This document shows positions 56,165 to 64,000 of a stretch of DNA of 64,000 nucleotides, piece after piece; the stretch's first letter is position 1; every line of letters begins with the position of its first letter. Location of the stretch: positions 1 through 64,000 of the forward strand of contig DASYSS010000020.1 of the NCBI GenBank assembly GCA_036003045.1. Direction: 5' to 3'. The position numbers and the translations under genes were made by a program. The notes below the pieces were generated by a model. That model searched no databases. It had not been told where the DNA came from and saw nothing but the letters and a program-made list of their open reading frames with translations. The stretch comes from Gemmatimonadaceae bacterium. GTDB lineage: Bacteria > Gemmatimonadota > Gemmatimonadetes > Gemmatimonadales > Gemmatimonadaceae.

Positions 56165-56191
56165 AAAACCCCTCGGCGAAGAAGCCGAGGG
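56165..56191 (-). terminator. Terminator-like hairpin in the leader of the nitroreductase gene
   Basis: Minus strand: an 8-bp perfect stem CCCTCGGC/GCCGAGGG with a 6-base loop is followed by GTTTTGAG and then, within 25 bases, by the ribosome binding site and start. No minus-strand gene lies upstream for it to terminate, because the next gene is divergent. It may attenuate the pair below. Confidence 0.45.
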
Positions 56192-56299
56192 CGCTTTGAA
56201 GTCAAACGCAAGACACCGCTCTGGTCTACCGTCGACGATCGCGGCATCGACGTGAGATGACGTTGGCGCGGAGCGTCGGACGTCGGCACATTCCCCGTC

Positions 56300-57709
56300 A
56301 TGACCGATCTAATCAGACGCGCGCTCGCGCTGGCGGCCGCGCTCGCCGTTCCGACGGCCCGCACGGCGCCGCAATCCGCGGCAGCCCTTCCGAGCGCGAT
56401 GCGCGCGCGCATCGACTCCATTGCCACGCAGGAGATGGCCGCGCGCGGCGCGCCGAGCGTCTCGCTCGCCGTCGTGAAGGACGGCGCCATCGCCTACACC
56501 AACGCCTATGGTTTGGCCCGACTCGCGCCACCGATGCGCGCGGTGCCATCGATGCGCTACAGCATCGGTTCGGTGAGCAAGCAGTTCACCGCGACCGCGA
56601 TCCTGATGCTCGCCGAGCAAGGCAAGCTGTCGCTCGACGACAAGGTGTCGCGCTTCGTCCCCGGGCTCACGCGGGCCGACGAAGTGACGATCCGCCAGAT
56701 CCTGTCGATGACGTCCGGCTACCAGGACTACTGGCCGCAGGACTACGTGATGCCGCCGATGCTGAAGCCGATCACCGCGCAGGCGATCATCGACCAATGG
56801 GCGAAGAAGCCGCTCGACTTCGAGCCCGGCACGAAATGGCAGTACAGCAACACGAACTTCGTCATCGCGGGCCTCATCGTCGAGAAAGCGAGCGGAATTC
56901 CGCTCGTCGATTTTCTCAAGCAACGAATTTTCACGCCGCTCGACATGAAATCCGTCATGATCATCGACCAGGGTCCGCTCGGTCCCGGCGATCCCGAGCG
57001 ATACGAGCGGTTCGGGCTCGGGCCGCCGCGCATCGCGCCGAAGGAGGGGGCGGGATGGCTCTACGCGGCCGGCGAGCTCGCGATGAAGTCGAGCGATCTC
57101 GCGACGTGGGACATTTCCGTCATCAAGCAATCGCTCATGACTCCGCCGTCGTACCACACCCAGCAGACGACGATCCTGCTCGCCGACGGGCGCTCCACCG
57201 GCTATGGACTCGGCGTCGACGTGGGATCGTTCCAAGGACATCGATTGATCTCGCACGGCGGCGAGGTCTCCGGCTTCTCCACGCGGAACATGATCTTCCC
57301 GGACGACCGCGTGGCGATCGTCGTGTTCGCGAACCTCTTCGCGACCGACGTGCAGGCCGTGATCGCGAATCGAATCGCCGATCTGCTGTTCTCGGCGACC
57401 GATCAGGCGACGGAGAAGTCCGTTGCGCAGGCAAAGGCGATCTTCCTCGGCTTGCAGAAGGGGCACCTCGATCGATCGCTCTTCACGTCAAACGCCAACG
57501 CCTGGTTCAGCGACGTGGCGATTCGGGATTTCCAATCGAGCCTGGCGCCCTGCGGCACGGTCACCGACGTGCGGCAGACAGCGACGTCGCTGCGCGGCGG
57601 AATGACCTATCGCGACTACGCCGTGCGCTGCGGCCCGAAGACCTACTCCGTGTCGACGTTCGTCATGCCCGACGGGAAGTTGGAGCAGTACATCGTGACG
57701 CCCGAGTAG
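56300..57709 (+). CDS. Secreted beta-lactamase-fold serine hydrolase (class C / AmpC-like)
   Basis: 469 residues with a signal peptide (ALALAAALAVPTART). Catalytic motifs of the S12 family are in order: SxxK in SIGSVSKQF (residues 91-94), YxN in QYSNTNF (182-184) and HGG in ISHGGEV (319-321). The last 110 residues (from LGLQKGHLDRSLFT) form an added C-terminal domain. Such enzymes include carboxypeptidases, esterases and beta-lactamases; substrate cannot be told from sequence. It converges with the ADOP permease gene eight bases away. Confidence 0.88.
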   Translation: MTDLIRRALALAAALAVPTARTAPQSAAALPSAMRARIDSIATQEMAARGAPSVSLAVVKDGAIAYTNAYGLARLAPPMRAVPSMRYSIGSVSKQFTATAILMLAEQGKLSLDDKVSRFVPGLTRADEVTIRQILSMTSGYQDYWPQDYVMPPMLKPITAQAIIDQWAKKPLDFEPGTKWQYSNTNFVIAGLIVEKASGIPLVDFLKQRIFTPLDMKSVMIIDQGPLGPGDPERYERFGLGPPRIAPKEGAGWLYAAGELAMKSSDLATWDISVIKQSLMTPPSYHTQQTTILLADGRSTGYGLGVDVGSFQGHRLISHGGEVSGFSTRNMIFPDDRVAIVVFANLFATDVQAVIANRIADLLFSATDQATEKSVAQAKAIFLGLQKGHLDRSLFTSNANAWFSDVAIRDFQSSLAPCGTVTDVRQTATSLRGGMTYRDYAVRCGPKTYSVSTFVMPDGKLEQYIVTPE

Positions 57710-57716
57710 CGCGAGT

Positions 57717-60419
57717 TCATTCGGCCCGAAGGGCGACGGCCGGATCCACCCGCGCCGCGCGTGCGGCCGGCATCCAACAGGCCGCGAGGCCGATGCCGGC
57801 CAGCGCGACGGCGACCGTCGCCAACGTAAATGGATCATTGGGTGCGACGCCGAAGAGCAACCCTCGGAGCATGCGAGCCGCGGCGAGCGCTCCCACGAAA
57901 CCGAACGCGACGCCCGCCGCGAGGAGAACGCCGCCCTCGCGCAGTACCATGCGACGCACGCGTCCGGCGTCGGCGCCGACGCTCATGCGAATGCCGATCT
58001 CGTGAATTCGGGACGACACGGAAAATGCGAGCACCGCGCCAATGCCGACCATGGCGATCACGAGAGCCAACCCGGCGAAGGACATCAAGAAGATCGCATT
58101 CAGCCTGCGCGGCGCGACCGATTTGTCACGGATCGCCTCGAGCGTGCGAACCCGCTCGATCAACTGTTGCGGCGACACCTCGCGAATGGCACGCATCACC
58201 GCGGGCACGAGCGCCGCGGGGTCGGCCTGCGAGCGAATCACCAGAACTCCCGAGAACACCATCCCTTGATTCAGCGGCAGGAACACGGTTGGCGTCGGCG
58301 GAGCATCGACACCGTCGTCGTGCGTGTCGGCCGCGATGCCGACGATGGTCGACGCTTCGCTGCCCGACGCCAAGTTCGCCTTCATCCAACCCGTCCACGC
58401 GATGCGCCGGCCGACCGGATTGGTGTTGCCGAACAGTCGCTTTGCGAATGATTGCGTCACGATAACGACCGGTGCGCCGCCCGCGAGGTCGGTTGCCGTG
58501 AACGCGCGCCCGGATACGATGCGCATGCCCGCGGCCTCGAAGTAACGCGCGTCCACACTCTTGCTGATGGCGCGCGGGATCGCTTCGCCTTGCGCGAGCG
58601 GACGGTCGTCGGGCAGGATCTCCTGCGCCATCCTGTCGCTCGAGAGCGGCACGCCGTCTCCCATCGCGACCAGGGAGACTCCCGGGAGCGCGGCGACGCG
58701 ATCGCGATCTCGCGCGAGGAGCGTCTGGTTCTCCAGTTGCTGCTGCTGCGGTGTTCCGCTCGACGAATGAAACGGGAGCTCGAGCGTCAGCACGTGGTCG
58801 ACGCGCACTCCGGCATCGACGGCGTCGAGCTTCACGAGCGTTCGCACGAGCAACCCGGCCCCCGTCAGCAAGATCATACAGGCGCCGACCTGCGCGACGA
58901 CGAGCAGCCGTTGGAAGCGCTGCCGGCCCCGTCCGAGCGTTGCGCGCGAGCCGACGCTCGTGGGAGCAGCCTCAGCTCCCCCAGGGAGCCGTGACACGTA
59001 GGCAATGCCGATCGCGGCGATCACGCTGGTGGCCAAGCACACGCCGAGGACGACACCGTCGACGTGAATCTCGTCCGCGCGCGGCGTCAGCTGCGCGACG
59101 AACGAGACGAGCATCTTCATCCCGGCCATCGCCATGCCAATGCCCAACGCGCCGCCGGCGACGGTCAGCGCGAGATTCTCGGCGAGCAAGAGCCGCCGGA
59201 GCCGCCAGCGCCCTGCTCCGAGCGCGGCACGCACGACCAGGTCGCGCTCGCGACCGACCGCGCGCATGAGCGTGAGATTGGTGACGTTGGCACAGGCGAT
59301 CAGCAGCACGAATGCGGCGGCCGCCATGAGCAGCCACACCGTGAGCTTCGCGCGTGCGTTGATCGCGTCGCGAAGAGGCGTCACAGCCACGGTGTATCGC
59401 GCGGCCTTCTCGTACTGGTCCGGGTGGTCGCGGAACATGTTCGACGCGACCGTCGCGGTCTCGAGACGCGCTTGCTCCACGGTGGCGCCAGGGGCGAGGC
59501 GCGCGAACACCTCGGTCATGCGGTGCGTTCGGCTCGTCACCATCGCGGCGCCCAGGTGGTGCGGGCTCGTGACGAGGTTCCCGTACACGTCAGTCGGTTG
59601 CGGGAACGGCGTCACCGGCTCCACGACCCCGACGATCGTCGCAAGAATGGAGTTGATGTTGATGCGCTTCCCGATGACCGCCGGGTCGCCGCCGAACCGC
59701 TTCACCCAGAACTGGTTGGACAGCACCACGACCGGCGCGGCGTCCTTGTCGTCGTCGCGCGGCGCGAACACTCGGCCGGCGACGGCCTCGAGACCCATGA
59801 CGTCGAAGTAGTTGCCGCTCACGACGCCCGTCGAGATGCGCTCCGGGAAGCCGTCGTCGCCGACCATCGTGAACGACATGGCCGAGTATTCGGCCACGCG
59901 CGCGAAGGCCTTCACGCCGGCGCGGAAGTCGGCGATCTCGGGTACGGAGAACGTCTCGTTTTGTTGGCCGACGCCCGACGCCGATTGGCGGAGATAGACG
60001 AGCTGCCGATCGTCGCGATTCGATAGCGACCGGAGCAACGTCCCGCGCAGCACGGTGAACATCGCCGTGTTGGCGCCGATGCCGAGGCCAAGCGTCACGA
60101 TCACCGCGGCCGTGAATCCCGGAGCGCGGCGCAAGCCGCGCAGCGCGAACACGAGGTCGCGCGCGAACTCCTCGAACGCACGTGTGCCGCGTGCATCGCG
60201 CACGCGCTCCTTCTGATACGCGATTCCACCGAAACGCCGCAGCGCCGCCGCGCGGGCTTCGATGGAAGACATGCCTCGCCGGATGTTCTCCTGCGTCTCG
60301 CATTCGATGTGATCGCGCATCTCGTCGTCGAGGTCACGCTCGACGTCGTCGCGGCGAAGGAGCGACCGGAGTCGCAGCGGAATGATGCGCAGCCAGCGCT
60401 CGGGATTCATCTGACCCAT
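57717..60419 (-). CDS. MacB/FtsX-like orphan ABC permease (ADOP type)
   Basis: 900 residues. The N-terminal cytoplasmic segment RLRSLLRRDDVERDLDDEMR, followed by SIEARAAALRRFGGIAYQKE, is the hallmark of acidobacterial-type duplicated orphan permeases. Two MacB-periplasmic/FtsX units follow, with membrane segments at FTAAVIVTLGLGIGANTAMF, AAAFVLLIACANVTNLTLM, MILLTGAGLLVRTL, and near the end AVLAFSVSSRIHEIGIRMSV and GFVGALAAARMLRG. No ATPase is encoded next to it. It is coupled to padR, ending one base from the permease start. Confidence 0.93.
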   Translation of the reverse strand: MGQMNPERWLRIIPLRLRSLLRRDDVERDLDDEMRDHIECETQENIRRGMSSIEARAAALRRFGGIAYQKERVRDARGTRAFEEFARDLVFALRGLRRAPGFTAAVIVTLGLGIGANTAMFTVLRGTLLRSLSNRDDRQLVYLRQSASGVGQQNETFSVPEIADFRAGVKAFARVAEYSAMSFTMVGDDGFPERISTGVVSGNYFDVMGLEAVAGRVFAPRDDDKDAAPVVVLSNQFWVKRFGGDPAVIGKRININSILATIVGVVEPVTPFPQPTDVYGNLVTSPHHLGAAMVTSRTHRMTEVFARLAPGATVEQARLETATVASNMFRDHPDQYEKAARYTVAVTPLRDAINARAKLTVWLLMAAAAFVLLIACANVTNLTLMRAVGRERDLVVRAALGAGRWRLRRLLLAENLALTVAGGALGIGMAMAGMKMLVSFVAQLTPRADEIHVDGVVLGVCLATSVIAAIGIAYVSRLPGGAEAAPTSVGSRATLGRGRQRFQRLLVVAQVGACMILLTGAGLLVRTLVKLDAVDAGVRVDHVLTLELPFHSSSGTPQQQQLENQTLLARDRDRVAALPGVSLVAMGDGVPLSSDRMAQEILPDDRPLAQGEAIPRAISKSVDARYFEAAGMRIVSGRAFTATDLAGGAPVVIVTQSFAKRLFGNTNPVGRRIAWTGWMKANLASGSEASTIVGIAADTHDDGVDAPPTPTVFLPLNQGMVFSGVLVIRSQADPAALVPAVMRAIREVSPQQLIERVRTLEAIRDKSVAPRRLNAIFLMSFAGLALVIAMVGIGAVLAFSVSSRIHEIGIRMSVGADAGRVRRMVLREGGVLLAAGVAFGFVGALAAARMLRGLLFGVAPNDPFTLATVAVALAGIGLAACWMPAARAARVDPAVALRAE

Positions 60420-60420
60420 G

Positions 60421-60756
60421 TCATACCTCGCGAAGGCGTATGAGCGCGGTGATCGCCCCTGACAGGCGGTCCCAGTTTCCGGATTCCACCTGCAGCTTCT
60501 TTCGTCCGGACCGGGTGAGCGAATAGAACTTGGCGCGGCGATTGTTCTCGCTCTGACGCCACTCGGATGTGATCCACCCTTCCTGCTCGAGCTTGTGCAG
60601 CGCGGGGTAGAGTGATCCGTCGCTCACCTGGAGCACGTCGGACGAGAGCTGCGTGAGCCGTTGTCCGATCGACCAGCCGTTCATCGGCTGGAGGTCGAGG
60701 ATCTTGAGGACCAGCAGGTCGAGCGTTCCCTGCACCAGATCGTTTGGCTTGCTCAC
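60421..60756 (-). CDS. PadR-family transcriptional regulator
   Basis: 111-residue winged-helix repressor. The GTG at 60756 has GGAAGG upstream and begins at VSKPNDLVQGTLDLLVLKIL. Winged-helix core VSDGSLYPALHKLEQEGWI, wing KFYSLTRSGRKKLQVES and a C-terminal dimerisation helix. Such regulators usually pair with ADOP-type permeases and autoregulate the operon. A perfect 6-1-6 palindrome overlaps its promoter. Confidence 0.93.
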   Translation of the reverse strand: MSKPNDLVQGTLDLLVLKILDLQPMNGWSIGQRLTQLSSDVLQVSDGSLYPALHKLEQEGWITSEWRQSENNRRAKFYSLTRSGRKKLQVESGNWDRLSGAITALIRLREV

Positions 60757-60768
60757 GTTGGACCTTCC

Positions 60769-60781
60769 CTCGGTTACCGAG
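60769..60781. promoter_or_regulatory. Candidate PadR operator palindrome
   Basis: CTCGGT-T-ACCGAG is a perfect 6-1-6 palindrome between the promoter and the padR start. A half-site CTCGGT repeats at 60800-60805, 31 bp (about three helical turns) away. The positions suggest autorepression. Confidence 0.5.
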
Positions 60782-60811
60782 ATAATACGGCATGGTCCCC
60801 TCGGTAAGCAA
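60782..60811 (-). promoter_or_regulatory. Putative promoter of padR-ADOP operon
   Basis: Minus strand: -35 TTGCTT (60811-60806), 18-bp spacer, -10 TATTAT (60787-60782). The palindrome at 60769-60781 directly follows the -10, at the predicted transcription start. Confidence 0.6.
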
Positions 60812-60860
60812 GAGGACGAATGTCCGGCTCTCGTTAGCAAATCGTTTTCCGGCGAACGGC

Positions 60861-60890
60861 AAAAAGGCCCCGCCTTTCGACGGGGCCCTT
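60861..60890 (-). terminator. Intrinsic terminator of rpsA (bidirectional)
   Basis: Perfect stem GGCCCCG/CGGGGCC with loop TCGAAAGG, followed on the minus strand by TTTTT and on the plus strand by CTTTTC. It lies 25 bases past the rpsA stop and separates it from padR. Confidence 0.85.
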
Positions 60891-60914
60891 TTCTTTACCT
60901 CCGATTCGGTCGAA

Positions 60915-62732
60915 CTATTCGGTGTCGACCGCCGACATGTCCACCGGCGGATACCCCATGTCGTGCTCGGACTCCATCGGGATGATCTTCGACGGCGTCT
61001 CGGGGCGCGGCGGCTGGTCCTCCGGAATGTTCGTCACCGCGAGCACGATGCGGCGATGGATCGGATCGACCTCCAGCACGCGAAGATCGAGCTTCATCGT
61101 CTCGTAGACCACGTCCGCCGGGCTGTTCACCGTCTTGCCCGTGGTGCTCAGCTGCGAGAGCGGAACGAAGCCTTCGATGTCGTTGCCGATGTCCACGACG
61201 ACGCCTTTGTCCATCAGGCGCACGACGGTTCCACCGAGCTCGGTGCCGACCGGATACGTCTCACCGATCTTGAGCCACGGATCTTCCTCGGCCTGCTTGA
61301 GACCGAGGCTGATGCGCTTGTTCTCCGAATCGATGTTCAGAATCACGACGTCGACGGTGTCGCCCTTCTTCACGACCTCCGACGGGTGCTGGACGCGCTT
61401 CGTCCAACTCATGTCGGAGATATGGATGAGTCCATCGATACCGGGCTCTATCTCGACAAAGGCGCCGAAGCTCGTGAGGTTGCGAACTTTGCCCGAGATG
61501 CGCGTTCCAACCGGATACTTGTATGGAAGCACCATCCACGGATCCTGCTCCGTCTGCTTCATGCCCAGCGAGATCTTCTCCTCGTTCGGATCGACCTTGA
61601 GCACGACCGCTTCGATCGATTCACCGATCGACACGAGCTTGGACGGATGCCGGACGTTTCGCGTCCAGCTCATCTCGCTGATGTGCACCAGGCCTTCGAT
61701 GCCCGGCTCCAGCTCGATGAACGCGCCGTAGTTCGTAATCGACACGACCTTGCCCGCGACGCGGGTGCCGACCGGATACTTCTCGGCGACATCCTTCCAC
61801 GGGTAGCTCTGGAGCTGCTTGAGCCCGAGTGAAATACGCTCTCGAGTCCAATCGATATCGAGCACCTTGACCTCGAGCTCCTGGCCGATCGCCACCATCT
61901 CCGACGGATGCGAGATGCGGCCCCACGACATGTCCGTGATGTGGAGCAGGCCGTCGACACCGCCGAGGTCGATGAACGCACCGAAGTCGGTGATGTTCTT
62001 GACCACGCCTTTGCGCACCTGATCCTTCTCGAGCTCCTTCATGAGCTTTTCGCGCTTCCCCGCTCTTTCGTTCTCGAGGATCACTCGGCGCGAGACGACG
62101 ATGTTCCGTCGGCGCTTGTTCAGCTTGATGATCTTGAACTCGAACTTCTGGCCGAGCAGCTCGTCGATGTTCGGGACGCGGCGGAGCGCGATCTGCGATC
62201 CGGGGAGGAACGCGTCGACGCCCATCAGGTCGACGACGACACCGCCCTTGATCTTCTTGACCAGTGTGCCTTCCACCGGCTGATCGGTCTCGTACGCGAT
62301 GCGGATCTTCTCCCACACGCGCATGAAGTCCGCTTTCTTCTTCGAAAGGACGACCGACCCTTCCTGGTCTTCGAGGTGCTCGAGGAGCACTTCGACTTCG
62401 TCGCCGGGCTTGAGGTCCGGGTGGTCCTTGAATTCTTCGAGCGGAACGCTGCCTTCGGATTTGAAGCCGATGTCGAGCACGACCATGTTGTCGCGGATCT
62501 CGAGCACCTTGCTCTTCACGATCTCGCCCTCGTCGATCGACGCGAGCGTACCGTTGTAAAGCTCCATCATTTTCTCGTACTCGGACGACGAGTATTCGTC
62601 GTCGTCGTACAACTCGGGACGGCGGTTGACCAGCGGACGCAGTTGTGCGCGCTGCGCGTCCCGCTTTTCGCGGTCGGTCACTGCGGAGCCGGCGCGGCCG
62701 GCGGTAGGGTTACGAGTTTCGATCTCGGGCAT
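60915..62732 (-). CDS. rpsA: 30S ribosomal protein S1
   Basis: 605 residues from the ATG at 62732. Six S1 domains are visible: VVLDIGFKSEGSVPLEEF, GVVVDLMGVDAFLPGSQI, DFGAFIDLGGVDGLLHITDM, NYGAFIELEPGIEGLVHISE, SFGAFVEIEPGIDGLIHISD and GVVVDIGNDIEGFVPLSQL. It has a polar N-terminal extension of about 60 residues before the first domain. S1 unfolds mRNA at the ribosome. It has its own promoter within the aroA-cmk-rpsA cluster. Confidence 0.97.
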   Translation of the reverse strand: MPEIETRNPTAGRAGSAVTDREKRDAQRAQLRPLVNRRPELYDDDEYSSSEYEKMMELYNGTLASIDEGEIVKSKVLEIRDNMVVLDIGFKSEGSVPLEEFKDHPDLKPGDEVEVLLEHLEDQEGSVVLSKKKADFMRVWEKIRIAYETDQPVEGTLVKKIKGGVVVDLMGVDAFLPGSQIALRRVPNIDELLGQKFEFKIIKLNKRRRNIVVSRRVILENERAGKREKLMKELEKDQVRKGVVKNITDFGAFIDLGGVDGLLHITDMSWGRISHPSEMVAIGQELEVKVLDIDWTRERISLGLKQLQSYPWKDVAEKYPVGTRVAGKVVSITNYGAFIELEPGIEGLVHISEMSWTRNVRHPSKLVSIGESIEAVVLKVDPNEEKISLGMKQTEQDPWMVLPYKYPVGTRISGKVRNLTSFGAFVEIEPGIDGLIHISDMSWTKRVQHPSEVVKKGDTVDVVILNIDSENKRISLGLKQAEEDPWLKIGETYPVGTELGGTVVRLMDKGVVVDIGNDIEGFVPLSQLSTTGKTVNSPADVVYETMKLDLRVLEVDPIHRRIVLAVTNIPEDQPPRPETPSKIIPMESEHDMGYPPVDMSAVDTE

Positions 62733-62862
62733 ACGGAACGGATGATCTCCTGAGACGTCCGCGGACTTCTTCGCTCGCCGCGGCGAGGTTGAGGTGGATG
62801 AACGTGTCGATGACACGGACGTGCCATCGCGCGGTTGCCGAGGCGCAAGCCGCGAACCAGAA

Positions 62863-62891
62863 ATGATACTCTCCTCGGCGTGTCAAGTCAA
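62863..62891 (-). promoter_or_regulatory. Putative promoter of rpsA
   Basis: Minus strand: -35 TTGACT (62891-62886), 17-bp spacer, -10 TATCAT (62868-62863). It lies in the cmk-rpsA gap and predicts a leader of about 120 nt, long enough for S1 autoregulation. Confidence 0.65.
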
Positions 62892-62918
62892 CGTCAGAAC
62901 CTGGCCTCGGTCAGCGAC

Positions 62919-63635
62919 TTAGCTCACACTTCCGAGAGACGTTGGAGGTGTGGGGCGGGCTCGGCGTTGAACCGCCGCGTGCGCCAGCGCGACGATCCGA
63001 TCGACCTGGTCTTCCTGGGTCAGATAGGTCGTATCGATGAGCACCGCGTCGGCGGCCCGCACCGACTGCGTCGCGTCGAGCGCGTCGCGCTGGGCGATCC
63101 GGTGCGTCTCGGCGGCGATTTCCTCGTCGCTGGGCCCACGTCCCAGTCGCTGTACCAGCCGGCGACGCGCACGTTCCCACGGGTCGGCCACGAGAAAAAT
63201 CTTCAGGTCGGCGTTCGGAAACACGACGGTTCCCATGTCTCGGCCGTCCACGACGACGTCGTGCCCGCTTGCCGTGCGCCGGACGAGCTCGTTGACCCAC
63301 TGCCTCACCCGCTGCATCTGCGCCACGCGCGAGACGTGCTGGGTGACCTGGGCATCGCGCAGCCGGTCGTCCGCCGGCTGCCCATCGATGATCACCGCGA
63401 ACGATTCACCCAGCGGCGTGAAAGCCACGCCGCGGGCCGCGAGCAACACGTCGTCGTCGGTCCAGGTCGCCGGGTCGCCGGGTCCGACGAGACGTGCCGC
63501 CGTCGCCGCCCGATAGAGAGCGCCCGAATCCACGTGGCGATAGCCCAGGCGGCGCGCGACCCACTGCGCCGTCGACGACTTTCCCGACGCGGCGGGGCCG
63601 TCGATGGCGATGACGAACGGAAGCGGTCCGTTCAT
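62919..63635 (-). CDS. cmk: Cytidylate kinase
   Basis: Phosphorylates CMP and dCMP. P-loop VIAIDGPAASGKSSTAQWVA, DVVVDGRDMGTVVFPNADLK and RRRLVQRLGRGPSDEEIAAE are typical. Length 238. Its start overlaps the aroA stop by four bases (ATGA). Order aroA-cmk-rpsA is conserved in many phyla. Confidence 0.96.
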   Translation of the reverse strand: MNGPLPFVIAIDGPAASGKSSTAQWVARRLGYRHVDSGALYRAATAARLVGPGDPATWTDDDVLLAARGVAFTPLGESFAVIIDGQPADDRLRDAQVTQHVSRVAQMQRVRQWVNELVRRTASGHDVVVDGRDMGTVVFPNADLKIFLVADPWERARRRLVQRLGRGPSDEEIAAETHRIAQRDALDATQSVRAADAVLIDTTYLTQEDQVDRIVALAHAAVQRRARPTPPTSLGSVS

Positions 63636-64000
63636 CGAGTGACGCTCGCCAGGTCGTTCCAGAAGTCCGGGTAGGAGACCGCGACGCAGTCAGGCTCATC
63701 GATCTCGATCGCATTGCCTTCGGCGGCGCCGAGGACGCCGAAGGCCATCGCGAGCCGGTGATCGCCGTGGGTCGTGATTCGGCCGGAGAGTGCCGGCGAC
63801 GGTCCGCGGATCTTCATTCCGTCCGGCAACTCCTCCGCATCGGCGCCGATCGCGCGCAGGTTCGCGACCACGGCCGCGATCCGGTCGCTCTCCTTGACGC
63901 GCAGCTCGTTCGCGCCGGTGATGATCGTCTCGCCGTTCGCTCGCGTCGCGAGGCAGGCGAGAAGCGGCAGCTCATCCACCATCGACGGGACCTCCGCCGC
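63632..64000 (-). CDS. aroA: 3-phosphoshikimate 1-carboxyvinyltransferase, C-terminal part
   Basis: Cut by the window end, so only the C-terminal 122 residues are present. Visible motifs of EPSP synthase: AEVPSMVDELPLLACLA, ELRVKESDRIAAVVANL, HGDHRLAMAFGVLGAAEG and the terminal CVAVSYPDFWNDL. The enzyme makes EPSP in the shikimate pathway. It overlaps cmk. Confidence 0.95.
   Translation of the reverse strand, partial: AAEVPSMVDELPLLACLATRANGETIITGANELRVKESDRIAAVVANLRAIGADAEELPDGMKIRGPSPALSGRITTHGDHRLAMAFGVLGAAEGNAIEIDEPDCVAVSYPDFWNDLASVTR

Overview
The window is GC-rich bacterial chromosome with tightly packed genes, many joined by 1-4 base start/stop overlaps. The best guess at phylum is Gemmatimonadota. 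The basis is the mix of BIG2-type lipoproteins, a PadR-controlled orphan MacB/FtsX-like permease (ADOP type), a very large secreted BNR-repeat protein, alternative GTG/TTG starts and the gene order. No 16S gene is present, so this is an inference.

Layout. Positions 1 to about 2240 look like the end of an integrated element: an AraC-like regulator fragment and a P4-type tyrosine integrase that abuts the 3' end of ssrA (tmRNA, minus strand, tag A-NNNFALAA). From 2.8 to 12.3 kb lie a BIG2 lipoprotein, a membrane protein, an 1108-residue BNR/sortilin-like secreted protein, larB, dusB, ptsN and a DUF3667 membrane protein; the last is bracketed by two related repeat islands.

From 39.2 kb down to 12.3 kb the minus strand is an almost unbroken run of core genes: rplM-rpsI, rpsB-tsf-pyrH-frr-cdsA-dxr-rseP-rpsO-pnp, an M16 peptidase, ald, mreBCD-mrdA-rodA, accD-folC-hisS-proS-lysA, a YfcE-type phosphodiesterase and guaA. 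It joins translation, RNA turnover, isoprenoid and phospholipid synthesis, envelope proteolysis, the rod-shape machinery and amino-acid/nucleotide metabolism.

From 39.5 to 46.3 kb is a phosphate-uptake locus: an outer-membrane porin and pstS on the minus strand, diverging from pstC-pstA-pstB1-pstB2-phoU. An 11-bp-periodic Pho-box-like repeat lies between the two arms. From 46.3 to 52.1 kb a biotin-dependent acyl-CoA carboxylase operon (carboxyltransferase, biotin carboxylase, biotin carrier) has an rRNA methyltransferase gene (rlmD-like) set between two of its subunits. From 52.2 to 60.8 kb are accessory genes: a CarboxypepD-reg protein, a PaaK-like adenylating enzyme paired with an Acg-like nitroreductase, a beta-lactamase-fold serine hydrolase, and the ADOP permease with its PadR regulator. 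The right end carries the classic aroA(partial)-cmk-rpsA cluster.

The most unusual structural signal is a set of at least four intergenic islands with one architecture: a short tandem-repeat array (7, 8 or 16 bp unit), a central segment that is a good hairpin at three loci, and then the same unit in inverted orientation. Two islands share a core hairpin with pairing-preserving differences and flank one gene in the same orientation. I found no CRISPR array, tRNA, rRNA or insertion sequence.
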